Assembly: GCA_018362935.1 (NCBI GenBank) | Contig: JAHALQ010000023.1 | Location: 1 to 20,062 of the forward strand | Source: Pseudomonadota bacterium | Lineage (GTDB): Bacteria > Pseudomonadota > Alphaproteobacteria > RF32 > CAG-239 | Direction: 5' to 3' | Length of the DNA: 20,062 bases | In this document: positions 6,936 through 14,391 of the stretch, in pieces | How the letters are laid out: the number at the start of each line of letters is the position of its first letter | Numbering within the stretch: the first letter of the stretch is position 1 | The notes under the pieces: model-generated | What the model was told of the DNA's origin: nothing | Seen by the model: only the letters and a program-made list of their open reading frames with translations | Database searches by the model: none | Made by a program: the position numbers and the translations under genes

Positions 6936-6955
6936 ATAAGCCCTTATACAGGCAT

Positions 6956-7867
6956 TCATGAGTTGAAGTTGAGATTCCACGCGCTATACCTTGCCGCATC
7001 TTCCTGCCAGTTTTCGCGTACTTTCACAAATAAGAAAAGATGGATACGGTCTTCCAGAAGTTCTTCCAGTTCGCGCCGCGCTGCCTGGCCGATACGTTTA
7101 ATCATTGAACCGCCTTTGCCGAGAACGATAATCTTTTGATTGTCGCGTTCGACATATATCGTAATTTCGGCACGAACCGAACCGTCATCGCGGCGTTCCC
7201 ACAGTTCAGGCTCAACGGTCAGGGTATAAGGCAGCTCCTGATGAAGAAAAAGAAACAATTTTTCGCGCACAATCTCGGCAGCCAGCAGTTTCAGCGGCAT
7301 GTCGGAAATCTGGTCTTCGGGATAATACCACGGACTTTCGGGCAGATTATCAGCCAGATATTGATAAAAGTCTTCGGTATTCTGCCCGGTCTGCGCCGAG
7401 ATAAAAAATGTTTCCTTAAACGGAAATTCCGCATTCAGCGCCGCACTCAACCCTAAGAGCTTTTCTTTCTGCACCAAATCAACCTTGTTGAGAACCAAAA
7501 TCGCTTCAAGCTTGCGTTTTTTAAGGCGCGCAATGATACTGCGCGTTTCATCGTCAAAACCGCGCTTGGCATCAACCACCAAAACGATAATATCGGCATC
7601 GCCGACGCCATCCCAGGCCGAACCGACCATCGCGCGGTCAAGCCGGCGCCTGGGCTTAAAAATGCCCGGCGTATCAATAAAGATTATCTGCGTATTGCCG
7701 TAAACGCCGATTCCCTTAACCAGTGTGCGCGTCGTCTGTACTTTCGGCGAAACAATCGAAACTTTGGAACCGACAAAGTTGTTGGTAATCGTCGACTTTC
7801 CCGCATTCGGCGCGCCTATCAGCGCAACAAAGCCGCAGCGGGTCGTATTTGCGGTAATCTCATTCAC
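6956..7867 (-). CDS. era: GTPase Era
   Basis: Era is an essential GTPase that binds 16S rRNA and helps 30S subunit maturation. The 303-residue protein shows G1 GAPNAGKST (18-26), the VQTTR switch segment (43-47), G3 DTPG (65-68), G4 NKVD (127-130) and G5-like ISAQTG. A C-terminal KH domain has the GKGGSMIKRIGQAARREL helix-turn. It starts with GTG at 7867, overlapping the TGA stop of rnc, so the two are translationally coupled. The recO gene often found after era in alphaproteobacteria is absent; the gene is followed by dispersed repeat copies instead. Confidence 0.97.
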   Translation of the reverse strand: MNEITANTTRCGFVALIGAPNAGKSTITNNFVGSKVSIVSPKVQTTRTLVKGIGVYGNTQIIFIDTPGIFKPRRRLDRAMVGSAWDGVGDADIIVLVVDAKRGFDDETRSIIARLKKRKLEAILVLNKVDLVQKEKLLGLSAALNAEFPFKETFFISAQTGQNTEDFYQYLADNLPESPWYYPEDQISDMPLKLLAAEIVREKLFLFLHQELPYTLTVEPELWERRDDGSVRAEITIYVERDNQKIIVLGKGGSMIKRIGQAARRELEELLEDRIHLFLFVKVRENWQEDAARYSAWNLNFNS

Positions 7868-8520
7868 GAAATCTGCTCCAGCATTTTGGCCGCGGCATCA
7901 AATTCAGCGGCCTTTTTGTTGCGCCCGTGTCCGACAACCTCGCCCGCGCCTTCCAAACTGACGGCAATTTCAAAAACCGGTTCATGTTCTGACCCCGAAC
8001 GGCCAATCAGCCGGTACACAGGCTGCCCCAGGTTTTTGACATGCGCCGTTTCCTGCAGCATTGTTTTGGAATCCTTGGGCGGCGCCACATTGCGGTCAAT
8101 CAGCTCACGCCAGTGGTTGTTTACAAAGTTAATCGCGCCCTCGACGCCGGCGTCAATATAAATTGCGCCGATGACCGCCTCGCAGACATCGCAAAGCACG
8201 CTTTCGTTTTCGCGGATATCTTCATTACCGACAATCATAAAATCGCCCAGATGCAGCGTCCGGCCGACCTGCGCCACCGTTTCCCGGCAGACTAAACCGG
8301 TAAAACGCTGCGACAGGTTCCCTTCCGGCTCATGAGAAAATATCCGGTACAGCAGCGAGGCAATCGAAACGCCAAGCACCCGGTCACCCAGAAACTCCAG
8401 CCTTTCGTAATTCTGGTCGGCATGCGGGTTGACCGAGCTGTGCACCAAAGCTTTATGCAGCAATTCCGGTTTTTTAAACTTGTGCTTAAGAATAGCCTCT
8501 AAACGCTCAATATTTCCCAT
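7864..8520 (-). CDS. rnc: Ribonuclease III
   Basis: RNase III cleaves double-stranded RNA in rRNA precursors and some mRNAs. The 218-residue product has the signature NYERLEFLGDRVLG (37-50), with the expected acidic residues Glu42 and Asp46. A second metal-binding pair, Asp111 and Glu114, sits in C-D-V-C-E-A-V-I-G-A. A double-stranded RNA-binding domain runs from about residue 150 (DSKTMLQE) to the end (GRNKKAAEFDAA). The ATG at 8520 is chosen over a TTG one codon upstream because AGG lies 9 bases before the ATG. It starts 4 bases after the lepB stop and overlaps era, so it sits inside a coupled operon. Confidence 0.97.
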   Translation of the reverse strand: MGNIERLEAILKHKFKKPELLHKALVHSSVNPHADQNYERLEFLGDRVLGVSIASLLYRIFSHEPEGNLSQRFTGLVCRETVAQVGRTLHLGDFMIVGNEDIRENESVLCDVCEAVIGAIYIDAGVEGAINFVNNHWRELIDRNVAPPKDSKTMLQETAHVKNLGQPVYRLIGRSGSEHEPVFEIAVSLEGAGEVVGHGRNKKAAEFDAAAKMLEQIS

Positions 8521-8524
8521 CAAA

Positions 8525-9253
8525 CTAACCTATACTTGAGAACAAACGCGACCAGCGTATCTTTTTGGGCCATGTCCACGGCATATACCAGGCCTCCTCG
8601 TCGTTATGCGAGAAGAACAGAAAACGCGCCTTGCCTTCCAGATTTTCGGCAGGAACAAACCCGACATTAACACGGCTGTCATCCGAACGGTCGCGGTTGT
8701 CGCCCATCATAAAATAACTCCCCTGCGGAACTTCCAACTCGGCAAATTCGTCATTCGGCTCGCTGTCAGACACTTCCAATATATTATGCTTCACGCCGTT
8801 TGGCAAGGTTTCGACATACTGGCGGTAGCGCTCGGCGCTGCCGTCGGCAGTGCGGATAACAAAATCCTCTGTCTTTTCGCGCTCGACAATCCGGCCGTTA
8901 ATATACAGACGTCCTTTGACCAGCTTGATTTTATCGCCCGGCAGACCGATGACCCGTTTAATGAAATCGGTCTTGTTATCCTGAGGGTATTTAAAAACAA
9001 CCACATCGCCGCGTTCCGGCGCCGAAGCAAAAATGCGGCCTTCAAACAGCGGCAGGCTCCATGGCAGCGAATGCTTGGAATAACCGTAAGTATATTTTGA
9101 AACAAACAGATAATCTCCCACATACAGGGTCGGATACATTGAACCCGAAGGAATTTTAAAAGGTTCAAACCAGACCGTCCGAATAAAAATTGCAATCAAA
9201 ATCGCGTAAACAACCGTTTTGAGGGTATCGCCCAGACTTTCTTCTTTATCCAT
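8525..9253 (-). CDS. lepB: Signal peptidase I
   Basis: This membrane-anchored serine protease removes signal peptides from exported proteins, probably including the Cys-rich ones in this window. The 242 residues contain a single N-terminal membrane segment (about 11-27), then the catalytic IPSGSM box with Ser38. The D-F-I-K-R-V-I-G-L-P-G-D box carries the general-base Lys99, and the MGDNRDRSDDSR box lies near 195. One N-terminal transmembrane helix is typical of alphaproteobacterial LepB, shorter than the enterobacterial form. The ribosome site is weak (AAGAGA-type). A 68-base gap separates it from acpS, with no clear promoter or terminator in it. Confidence 0.96.
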   Translation of the reverse strand: MDKEESLGDTLKTVVYAILIAIFIRTVWFEPFKIPSGSMYPTLYVGDYLFVSKYTYGYSKHSLPWSLPLFEGRIFASAPERGDVVVFKYPQDNKTDFIKRVIGLPGDKIKLVKGRLYINGRIVEREKTEDFVIRTADGSAERYRQYVETLPNGVKHNILEVSDSEPNDEFAELEVPQGSYFMMGDNRDRSDDSRVNVGFVPAENLEGKARFLFFSHNDEEAWYMPWTWPKKIRWSRLFSSIG

Positions 9254-9321
9254 TAAATTTCTCTTTTCTGTTTTTCTAATTTACTTTGCTGCCATAATAA
9301 CCATTTTTTTTCAGATGACAA

Positions 9322-9723
9322 CTAGATTTTTTCAATAATAACAACCGCTTGCGCAAAAGGATAATCATCGCTCAGGCTGACCAGGGACTGAAAGCTGCCG
9401 CCGCCGCACAACTCCAGCGCGCGAGCCAGCGCTTTGCCTTTCAAATCCAGCAGCGGCGCGCCGTTTTCATCATGCGAAACGGCAATTTCGCGCCATTCGA
9501 TACCATGGTTAAAACCGGTGCCCAAAGCCTTGGCCGCAGCTTCTTTGGCGGCAAAATATTTGGCTGCCTTGCAGGCTTTCAGCCGGTCTGATGTTTTGGC
9601 CGCGGCAATATCCGCCTGCTCGTTCACCGTAAAAAATTTATTTGTAAAGCGCGTACCGAAACGTTCCAGCGTTTTTTCAATCCGTCCGATGTTGACAATA
9701 TCTGCGCCCAGTCCGACAATCAT
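9322..9723 (-). CDS. acpS: Holo-[acyl-carrier-protein] synthase
   Basis: AcpS transfers the 4'-phosphopantetheine arm of CoA to the acyl carrier protein, activating it for fatty acid synthesis. At 133 residues it is of normal size. It has the Mg-binding GADIV (Asp8) at the N-terminus and KYFAAKEAAAKALGTG with Glu61, the standard pair of family motifs. The SLSDDYPFAQAVVI C-terminal strand is also present. The ATG overlaps the stop codon of the upstream DUF2062 gene (ATGA), so the two are translationally coupled. Its place before lepB is the usual alphaproteobacterial arrangement; pdxJ, which precedes acpS in some relatives, is not present. Confidence 0.95.
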   Translation of the reverse strand: MIVGLGADIVNIGRIEKTLERFGTRFTNKFFTVNEQADIAAAKTSDRLKACKAAKYFAAKEAAAKALGTGFNHGIEWREIAVSHDENGAPLLDLKGKALARALELCGGGSFQSLVSLSDDYPFAQAVVIIEKI

Positions 9724-10280
9724 GCCCGTTTTCCTTTTTTCCGGTTCGCGATTTTTTCCAGCGCAATCTTAAAAAGATAATAGCTTGCCAGCCACGACAC
9801 GATATAAAACGGAATGCAGCCGACCATCATCGGCCACAAAATCGGCCAGATATCGCGGAAAAACATCGAAAAATCAAACGTCATCAGCGCGTGCATTCCT
9901 TTTTCAAACACATGCAGAAAGTCAACCCGCGTTCCCGGAACATCGCCCATTCCCAAAATTTCACGTCCGGTATATAAGACCGAAATCCAGATAAAAGGAA
10001 AAGTCCACGGATTGCCCGCCGCCGTCCCCAGTGCACTGGCCAGAATATTGCCGCGCACAATCCAGGCGGTTATCGCCGCCAGCACGAAATGAAAACCGAC
10101 AAACGGCGTAAACGAAATTGCCACCCCGCAAGCCACCCCCGCGGCAATTTCCTGCGGCGTGCCTTTCAGGCGGTTCAGGCGCAGCAAAATATACTGCCCG
10201 TAACGTTTCCACCCGCCTTCGGGCCAGACCATATTTCGCAGGCGCGTTATCAAACTTTGTTTCTGACGGCGTTTAAACAA
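9720..10280 (-). CDS. DUF2062-family membrane protein
   Basis: The 186-residue product has a basic N-terminus, then the DUF2062 core: GTPQEIAAGVACGVAISFTP near 40-60, followed by F-V-G-F-H. The N-P-W-T-F-P-F-I-W segment lies near 90, and there are two to three more hydrophobic stretches, the last at about 150-172. DUF2062 has no assigned reaction; it is a small inner-membrane protein often found beside rsh or acpS in alphaproteobacteria. Start choice: TTG at 10280, supported by AAGGG 8 bases upstream; no ATG fits. It follows rsh by 27 bases and overlaps acpS by 4. Confidence 0.88.
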   Translation of the reverse strand: MFKRRQKQSLITRLRNMVWPEGGWKRYGQYILLRLNRLKGTPQEIAAGVACGVAISFTPFVGFHFVLAAITAWIVRGNILASALGTAAGNPWTFPFIWISVLYTGREILGMGDVPGTRVDFLHVFEKGMHALMTFDFSMFFRDIWPILWPMMVGCIPFYIVSWLASYYLFKIALEKIANRKKGKRA

Positions 10281-10307
10281 ATGCTATCCCTTTCAATCAA
10301 ACTGCGC

Positions 10308-12446
10308 TCAGCCTGCACGCGATACATAAGATACGACTTTGGATCCGCGCAGTGCCGCGATAATATCGGTCAGATGTTTCAAATCCTTGACTTCAACGTC
10401 AACCAGCAGCTCAAAGTAACTGACCGTGCGGTTGACAATATTAAGATTACATATATTACCGTTATTGCGCGCAATCAAGTTCGACAAATCGCCGAGCGAC
10501 CCCGGCTCGTTGGCCAGCATCAGTTTCAGGCGGCCGATATGCGGCGCATCGTCAACCGCGTCGCCCCATGAAATATCCAGCCATCGTTCCGGCTCGTCGG
10601 CAAATTTTTCCAGCAGTTTGCAGTCAATCGTATGGATTGCCACACCCTTGCCGGTTGTCACAATACCGACAATCCTATCGCCCGGCAGCGGATGGCAGCA
10701 GCCGGCATAATGTACCGCCATTCCCGGAATCAATCCCTTTATCTTCAGAGGTTCGGCCTTGGACTTGTCTTTTTTCGGCGTTTTGCTAAAAGTCAAAGTC
10801 TGAACAACCTTGCCGAGTTTAGACTGCTTGTAGGCCGGGTAAACCGCTTTCATGACATCCCACGCCGTTACCAGCCCTTCGCCGACTTTGGCGTAAATAT
10901 CATCTATCGATTCTGCTTCAAAATTCGGCAGCACGTTAACCAGCCCTTTTTCGCTGAATTCCAGATTCTCATTCTTAAACGTGCGTTCCAGCAGCTGCTG
11001 GCCAAGCGTGATAAACTGGTCGCGCTTATGCGCGCGTACATAGCGGCGGATAGCCGCTTTGGCTTTGCCGGTTACCACAAAACGGTCCCATTCCGTTGAC
11101 GGATGCTGCGCCTTGGATGTCAGAATTTCGACCTGATCGCCGTTTTGCAGCACGGTGCGCAGCGGGCGGATTTCACCGTTGATTTTGGCGCCGACGCATG
11201 TATCGCCGACCGAAGAATGTACCGCATAGGCAAAATCAACCGGCGTCGAATTAACCGGCAGCCCGATTAAATCGCCTTTTGGCGTGAAGCAAAACACCTG
11301 ATCGTTGTACATTTCGAGCTTGGTGTTTTCCAGAAATTCTTCCGGATTTGAAGCCTGCTCCAAAATTTCCAGCAGCTCGCGGATCCAGCGGAAGTTCTTG
11401 CCGACCACTCTTTCGCCCTGCTTATACGCCCAGTGTGCAGCCACGCCTTTTTCATTGACTTCGTGCATCTCCTGCGTGCGGATTTGAATTTCAATGCGCG
11501 TATTTTCCGGGCCGATAACCCCGGTATGAATAGATTTATAACCATTGGGTTTCGGCGTTGAAATATAATCCTTAAACCGCCGCGGCACCATGTGGTATTT
11601 GCTGTGCACCACGCCGAGCGCCTGATAGCACGCCCCGACATCGTCTACGATAATGCGGAAAGCCATAATATCGGACAACTGCTCAAACGAAGCATTCTTT
11701 TGCTGCATTTTGCGCCAGATGGAATACGGCGATTTTTCCCGTCCTGAAACGCTGGCCTTAATGCCGTTGTCCTTCATGTCTTTTTCAAGCTGGGCAATAA
11801 TTTTCGGCACCAGGTCGCTGTCTTGTTCGCGCAGGAAGTTCAAACGCGCCTGTATTGATTCATAAGCTTCCTTGTGCAGTTCGGCAAAGGCTATGCCCTC
11901 AAGCTCGGTTTTGACCTCCTGCATACCGATGCGCTCGGCCAGAGGCGCATATATGTCCAGCGTTTCTTTGGCAATGCGCGCCCGTTTCTCCGGCGCGCAG
12001 AAATGAAGCGTGCGCATATTGTGCAGACGGTCGGCCAGCTTAATCAGCAGCACACGGATATCTTCCGACATCGCCAGCAGCAGCTTGCGAAAGTTTTCCG
12101 CCTGTTTGTTGTTGGTCGATTTCTGTTCAATCATCGCCAGTTTCGTCAGTCCGTCGACAATCTGTGCCACCTGGTCGCCGAATAATTTGCGGATTTCTTC
12201 AACCGTCGTATCGGTATCTTCAACCGTGTCATGCAGGAGACCCGCGATAATAGATGTCGAATCAAGTTTAAATTTGGTCAGAATGCCGGCCACTTCGACC
12301 GGATGCGAATAATAAGGGTCGCCCGAGGTGCGAAGCTGGGCGCCGTGTTTTTTCATCGCAAACACATAGGCGCGGTTCAACGCGTCTTCATCGGCGTCCG
12401 GATCATAGGATTTCACCAAATCAACTAATTCATACTGTCTTAACAT
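10308..12446 (-). CDS. rsh: Bifunctional (p)ppGpp synthetase/hydrolase (RelA/SpoT family)
   Basis: This long RSH enzyme makes and degrades (p)ppGpp and so controls the stringent response. Domains in order in its 712 residues: HD hydrolase (about 25-180), with His48, the H-D pair at 72-73 in LLHDTVED, and LADRLHN near 137; synthetase (about 232-345), with GREKSPYSIWRKM, GYKSIHTG at 302-309 and EIQIRTQEMHEVNEKG; TGS (about 383-443); a conserved-cysteine segment G-C-C-H-P-L-P-G-D near 595; and a C-terminal ACT domain (about 635-710). Both catalytic halves look intact. The ATG has GAGG 5 bases upstream. It lies 110 bases after rpoZ with a terminator-like hairpin between them. Confidence 0.96.
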   Translation of the reverse strand: MLRQYELVDLVKSYDPDADEDALNRAYVFAMKKHGAQLRTSGDPYYSHPVEVAGILTKFKLDSTSIIAGLLHDTVEDTDTTVEEIRKLFGDQVAQIVDGLTKLAMIEQKSTNNKQAENFRKLLLAMSEDIRVLLIKLADRLHNMRTLHFCAPEKRARIAKETLDIYAPLAERIGMQEVKTELEGIAFAELHKEAYESIQARLNFLREQDSDLVPKIIAQLEKDMKDNGIKASVSGREKSPYSIWRKMQQKNASFEQLSDIMAFRIIVDDVGACYQALGVVHSKYHMVPRRFKDYISTPKPNGYKSIHTGVIGPENTRIEIQIRTQEMHEVNEKGVAAHWAYKQGERVVGKNFRWIRELLEILEQASNPEEFLENTKLEMYNDQVFCFTPKGDLIGLPVNSTPVDFAYAVHSSVGDTCVGAKINGEIRPLRTVLQNGDQVEILTSKAQHPSTEWDRFVVTGKAKAAIRRYVRAHKRDQFITLGQQLLERTFKNENLEFSEKGLVNVLPNFEAESIDDIYAKVGEGLVTAWDVMKAVYPAYKQSKLGKVVQTLTFSKTPKKDKSKAEPLKIKGLIPGMAVHYAGCCHPLPGDRIVGIVTTGKGVAIHTIDCKLLEKFADEPERWLDISWGDAVDDAPHIGRLKLMLANEPGSLGDLSNLIARNNGNICNLNIVNRTVSYFELLVDVEVKDLKHLTDIIAALRGSKVVSYVSRAG

Positions 12447-12467
12447 AAAGCCTCTGCACAGATTTCA

Positions 12468-12533
12468 CAAAAAAAGTTCCAGATAGTTCAGACTTAACAT
12501 ATTTTTATTAAATAAGTCTAAACTTCCGGAACT
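12468..12533 (-). terminator. Terminator-like hairpin between rpoZ and rsh
   Basis: On the minus strand AGTTCC, AGTTT and AGACTTA (left arm) pair with TAAGTCT, GAACT and GGAACT (right arm), with one small internal bulge. The structure is followed directly by a run of seven T. The T run ends only about 22 bases before the rsh ATG, so either rpoZ is terminated here or the structure works as an attenuator of rsh. Confidence 0.75.
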
Positions 12534-12556
12534 CTGATTGCAACTAAATAGAAAAC

Positions 12557-13042
12557 CTATTCGTCAAAATCTTCCGCGCCGTCAAAACCGTCGTCGCTGA
12601 TTTCATCATCCAGCCCGTCGCCGAGGCCGCCGTCCAAATCAATATCGCCTTCGGTTTCCGCATCCAAATCCAAGGCATCGTCATCGCTGCCGTGAATCTG
12701 CATATTGTCATCCAGCTCGGCATCAGGCAGCAAACCTGTAAACTGCTCGTCCAAATCGGCCAGTTCTTTTTCGGCTGCCAAAATCTCAAGCTCTTCTTCC
12801 TCAGGCTCCTCAACTTCAACAAACTTCTGCAATCCCATAACCAGAGATTTCTGCAATTCTTCAATGCTGACCGTCTCGTCGGCAATTTCGCGCAGGGCGA
12901 CAACCGAGTTCTTGTCATTGTCACGGGCAACCGTCAGCGGCGCGCCGGCAGCAATATCTTTTGCCCTTTGGGCGGCAACCATAAGCAGTTCGTAGCGGTT
13001 GGGAATTTTATCAATACAATCTTCGACAGTAACGCGAGCCAT
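12557..13042 (-). CDS. rpoZ: RNA polymerase omega subunit with long acidic tail
   Basis: Omega assists assembly of RNA polymerase and, in many proteobacteria, forms part of a ppGpp site. The core is plain: MARVTVEDCIDKIPNRYELL, then VAAQRAKDI and NSVVALREIADETV (residues 1-57). I start at the ATG at 13042, which has AAGG 9 bases upstream; an open frame extends 14 codons further but adds nothing omega-like. From about residue 75 to 161 the protein is an Asp/Glu-rich tail with only one lysine. This makes it clearly longer than the roughly 90-residue enterobacterial omega. Some alphaproteobacterial omegas also have acidic extensions. Confidence 0.94.
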   Translation of the reverse strand: MARVTVEDCIDKIPNRYELLMVAAQRAKDIAAGAPLTVARDNDKNSVVALREIADETVSIEELQKSLVMGLQKFVEVEEPEEEELEILAAEKELADLDEQFTGLLPDAELDDNMQIHGSDDDALDLDAETEGDIDLDGGLGDGLDDEISDDGFDGAEDFDE

Positions 13043-13083
13043 TTTATTCACCTTCAGTAAAGTTAAAAAATACATTCTGCACA

Positions 13084-13113
13084 TGTATACAATACATCTT
13101 TTTGCAAATGCAA
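13084..13113 (-). promoter_or_regulatory. Possible promoter of rpoZ
   Basis: On the minus strand TTGCAT (13108-13113) and TATACA (13084-13089) are 18 bases apart, 42 bases before the ATG. This is a fair sigma-70-type match. Confidence 0.45.
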
Positions 13114-13143
13114 GAAAAAAATTAAAAAAGCATTGTTTTTCAG

Positions 13144-14391
13144 TTAGTTGGTTCGTGACAGCGGTGTTTCTGCCAGCTGGAAGTTATACTTGCGCCATTT
13201 CTCTTCAAGCAGACTCCGATTCTTTCGCACTTCCTGCAAATCGGCCAGCGGCGCTTTGTACATTTCGACAAGCGCCTGCATGGTAGAATAGCGTATGGCG
13301 CGGTATTTGGGGCTGAGCTTGTTTATCTCGTCGTCATAAGTGCCGTTTTTATAACTTTTCAAAGCTTGCAGCATATAACGGCTCATCAGCGACGTCCGAT
13401 AGGCTTTGACGACTTTGTCGCAGGTATAAGCCCATTCGTGCAGCGTAAAGCCCTCATTGGCAACCCTGAAGGCCAGCTCCCTCTCGCGGCCGATAATTTT
13501 AGCCTTAACCACAAGGCGCGCGCACGGATTAACCAAATCGCGCACTCCCGCCGCAATTGTCGGATCGTCTTCCTGTTCGGCAGCCATAAGCATTGCCGCC
13601 GCCTGCGCGACACGATAACGGTTGTCGCCGCTGCGGTACCAGTCTTCCACCGCATCGATGGTATTGGCAAACGCCTTAACGTCAGCCGATGTCAGCAGCG
13701 TATTGCGGTCAGGCCTTATCGTGCGCATCTCGCTGCGCGTCACCCGGTTTTGCGCCTCGCCGTTAAGCATATATTTTTCCGGCCGTACAATGGATTTTAT
13801 CTTCTGGTAGAACTTTTCGTCATAAACGACTTTCGGATGATACGGCGTCATCTGCGGAATCTCAATGTTTTTCCGGTTTTCAGGCCACATCTCGGGCTTG
13901 AGAAGATAATATAAAAACGGCGACAGAAACTCCAGATCCTTGACGTCTTTTAGCTGCGGAGCAATACGCTCGGGAAATTTGTTTTTGGTTTCTTTGATTT
14001 TCGGCAGATTTAAAACCTTTTCCGACATATTGGGTATCAGAAAAAGCATCGGCCCGATATAAGGATACATATCTTCCGGCAGAGAATTGATAATCGCCAG
14101 AATGTCCTCTTCTTCGTCCCATTTCAGCCGTTTTTCGTTAATGCCGTAAGTAGCCGTCCGCGCATAAAAATCGCGGTCAAACTCGCCCAGCAGTTCCCAC
14201 ACCGTATGATAACGCGGGTCATAAAGCTTGTTCTCCTCATTAAAGCGTTTTTCAAGTTCGGCAAAAGTCGGAAATTTGCCGTTTTCCAAATCGACGATAA
14301 AAGCCTTCTGATAATCGGCCATGGAAACGGCGCCGGCGCTGGACGCCGACGTCATAACCGCAATCGTCAATATAGCTGCCAGTCTGCGCAT
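13144..14391 (-). CDS. Exported protein of unknown function
   Basis: I do not recognise the family. The 415-residue product has a signal peptide (basic M-R-R start, hydrophobic to about 18, likely cleavage near residue 21). The mature part is mostly helical and charged, with no transmembrane segment. Notable stretches are a W/Y/F-rich middle (ELLGEFDRDFYARTATYG, FLSPFLYYLLKPEMWPENRK) and two cysteines (N-P-C-A-R-L and Y-T-C-D-K) that could form a disulfide. A region about 235-300 reads like alpha-helical repeats. Its ATG overlaps the stop of the DUF4139 gene by one base (TAATG), with AAGGG 5 bases upstream, so the two proteins are co-translated and probably act together in the periplasm. Confidence 0.8.
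   Translation of the reverse strand: MRRLAAILTIAVMTSASSAGAVSMADYQKAFIVDLENGKFPTFAELEKRFNEENKLYDPRYHTVWELLGEFDRDFYARTATYGINEKRLKWDEEEDILAIINSLPEDMYPYIGPMLFLIPNMSEKVLNLPKIKETKNKFPERIAPQLKDVKDLEFLSPFLYYLLKPEMWPENRKNIEIPQMTPYHPKVVYDEKFYQKIKSIVRPEKYMLNGEAQNRVTRSEMRTIRPDRNTLLTSADVKAFANTIDAVEDWYRSGDNRYRVAQAAAMLMAAEQEDDPTIAAGVRDLVNPCARLVVKAKIIGRERELAFRVANEGFTLHEWAYTCDKVVKAYRTSLMSRYMLQALKSYKNGTYDDEINKLSPKYRAIRYSTMQALVEMYKAPLADLQEVRKNRSLLEEKWRKYNFQLAETPLSRTN

Noticed and set aside
12557..13084. Longer omega with 14 extra N-terminal residues
   Set aside because: The canonical M-A-R-V-T-V-E start has a good ribosome site and the extension overlaps the probable promoter.
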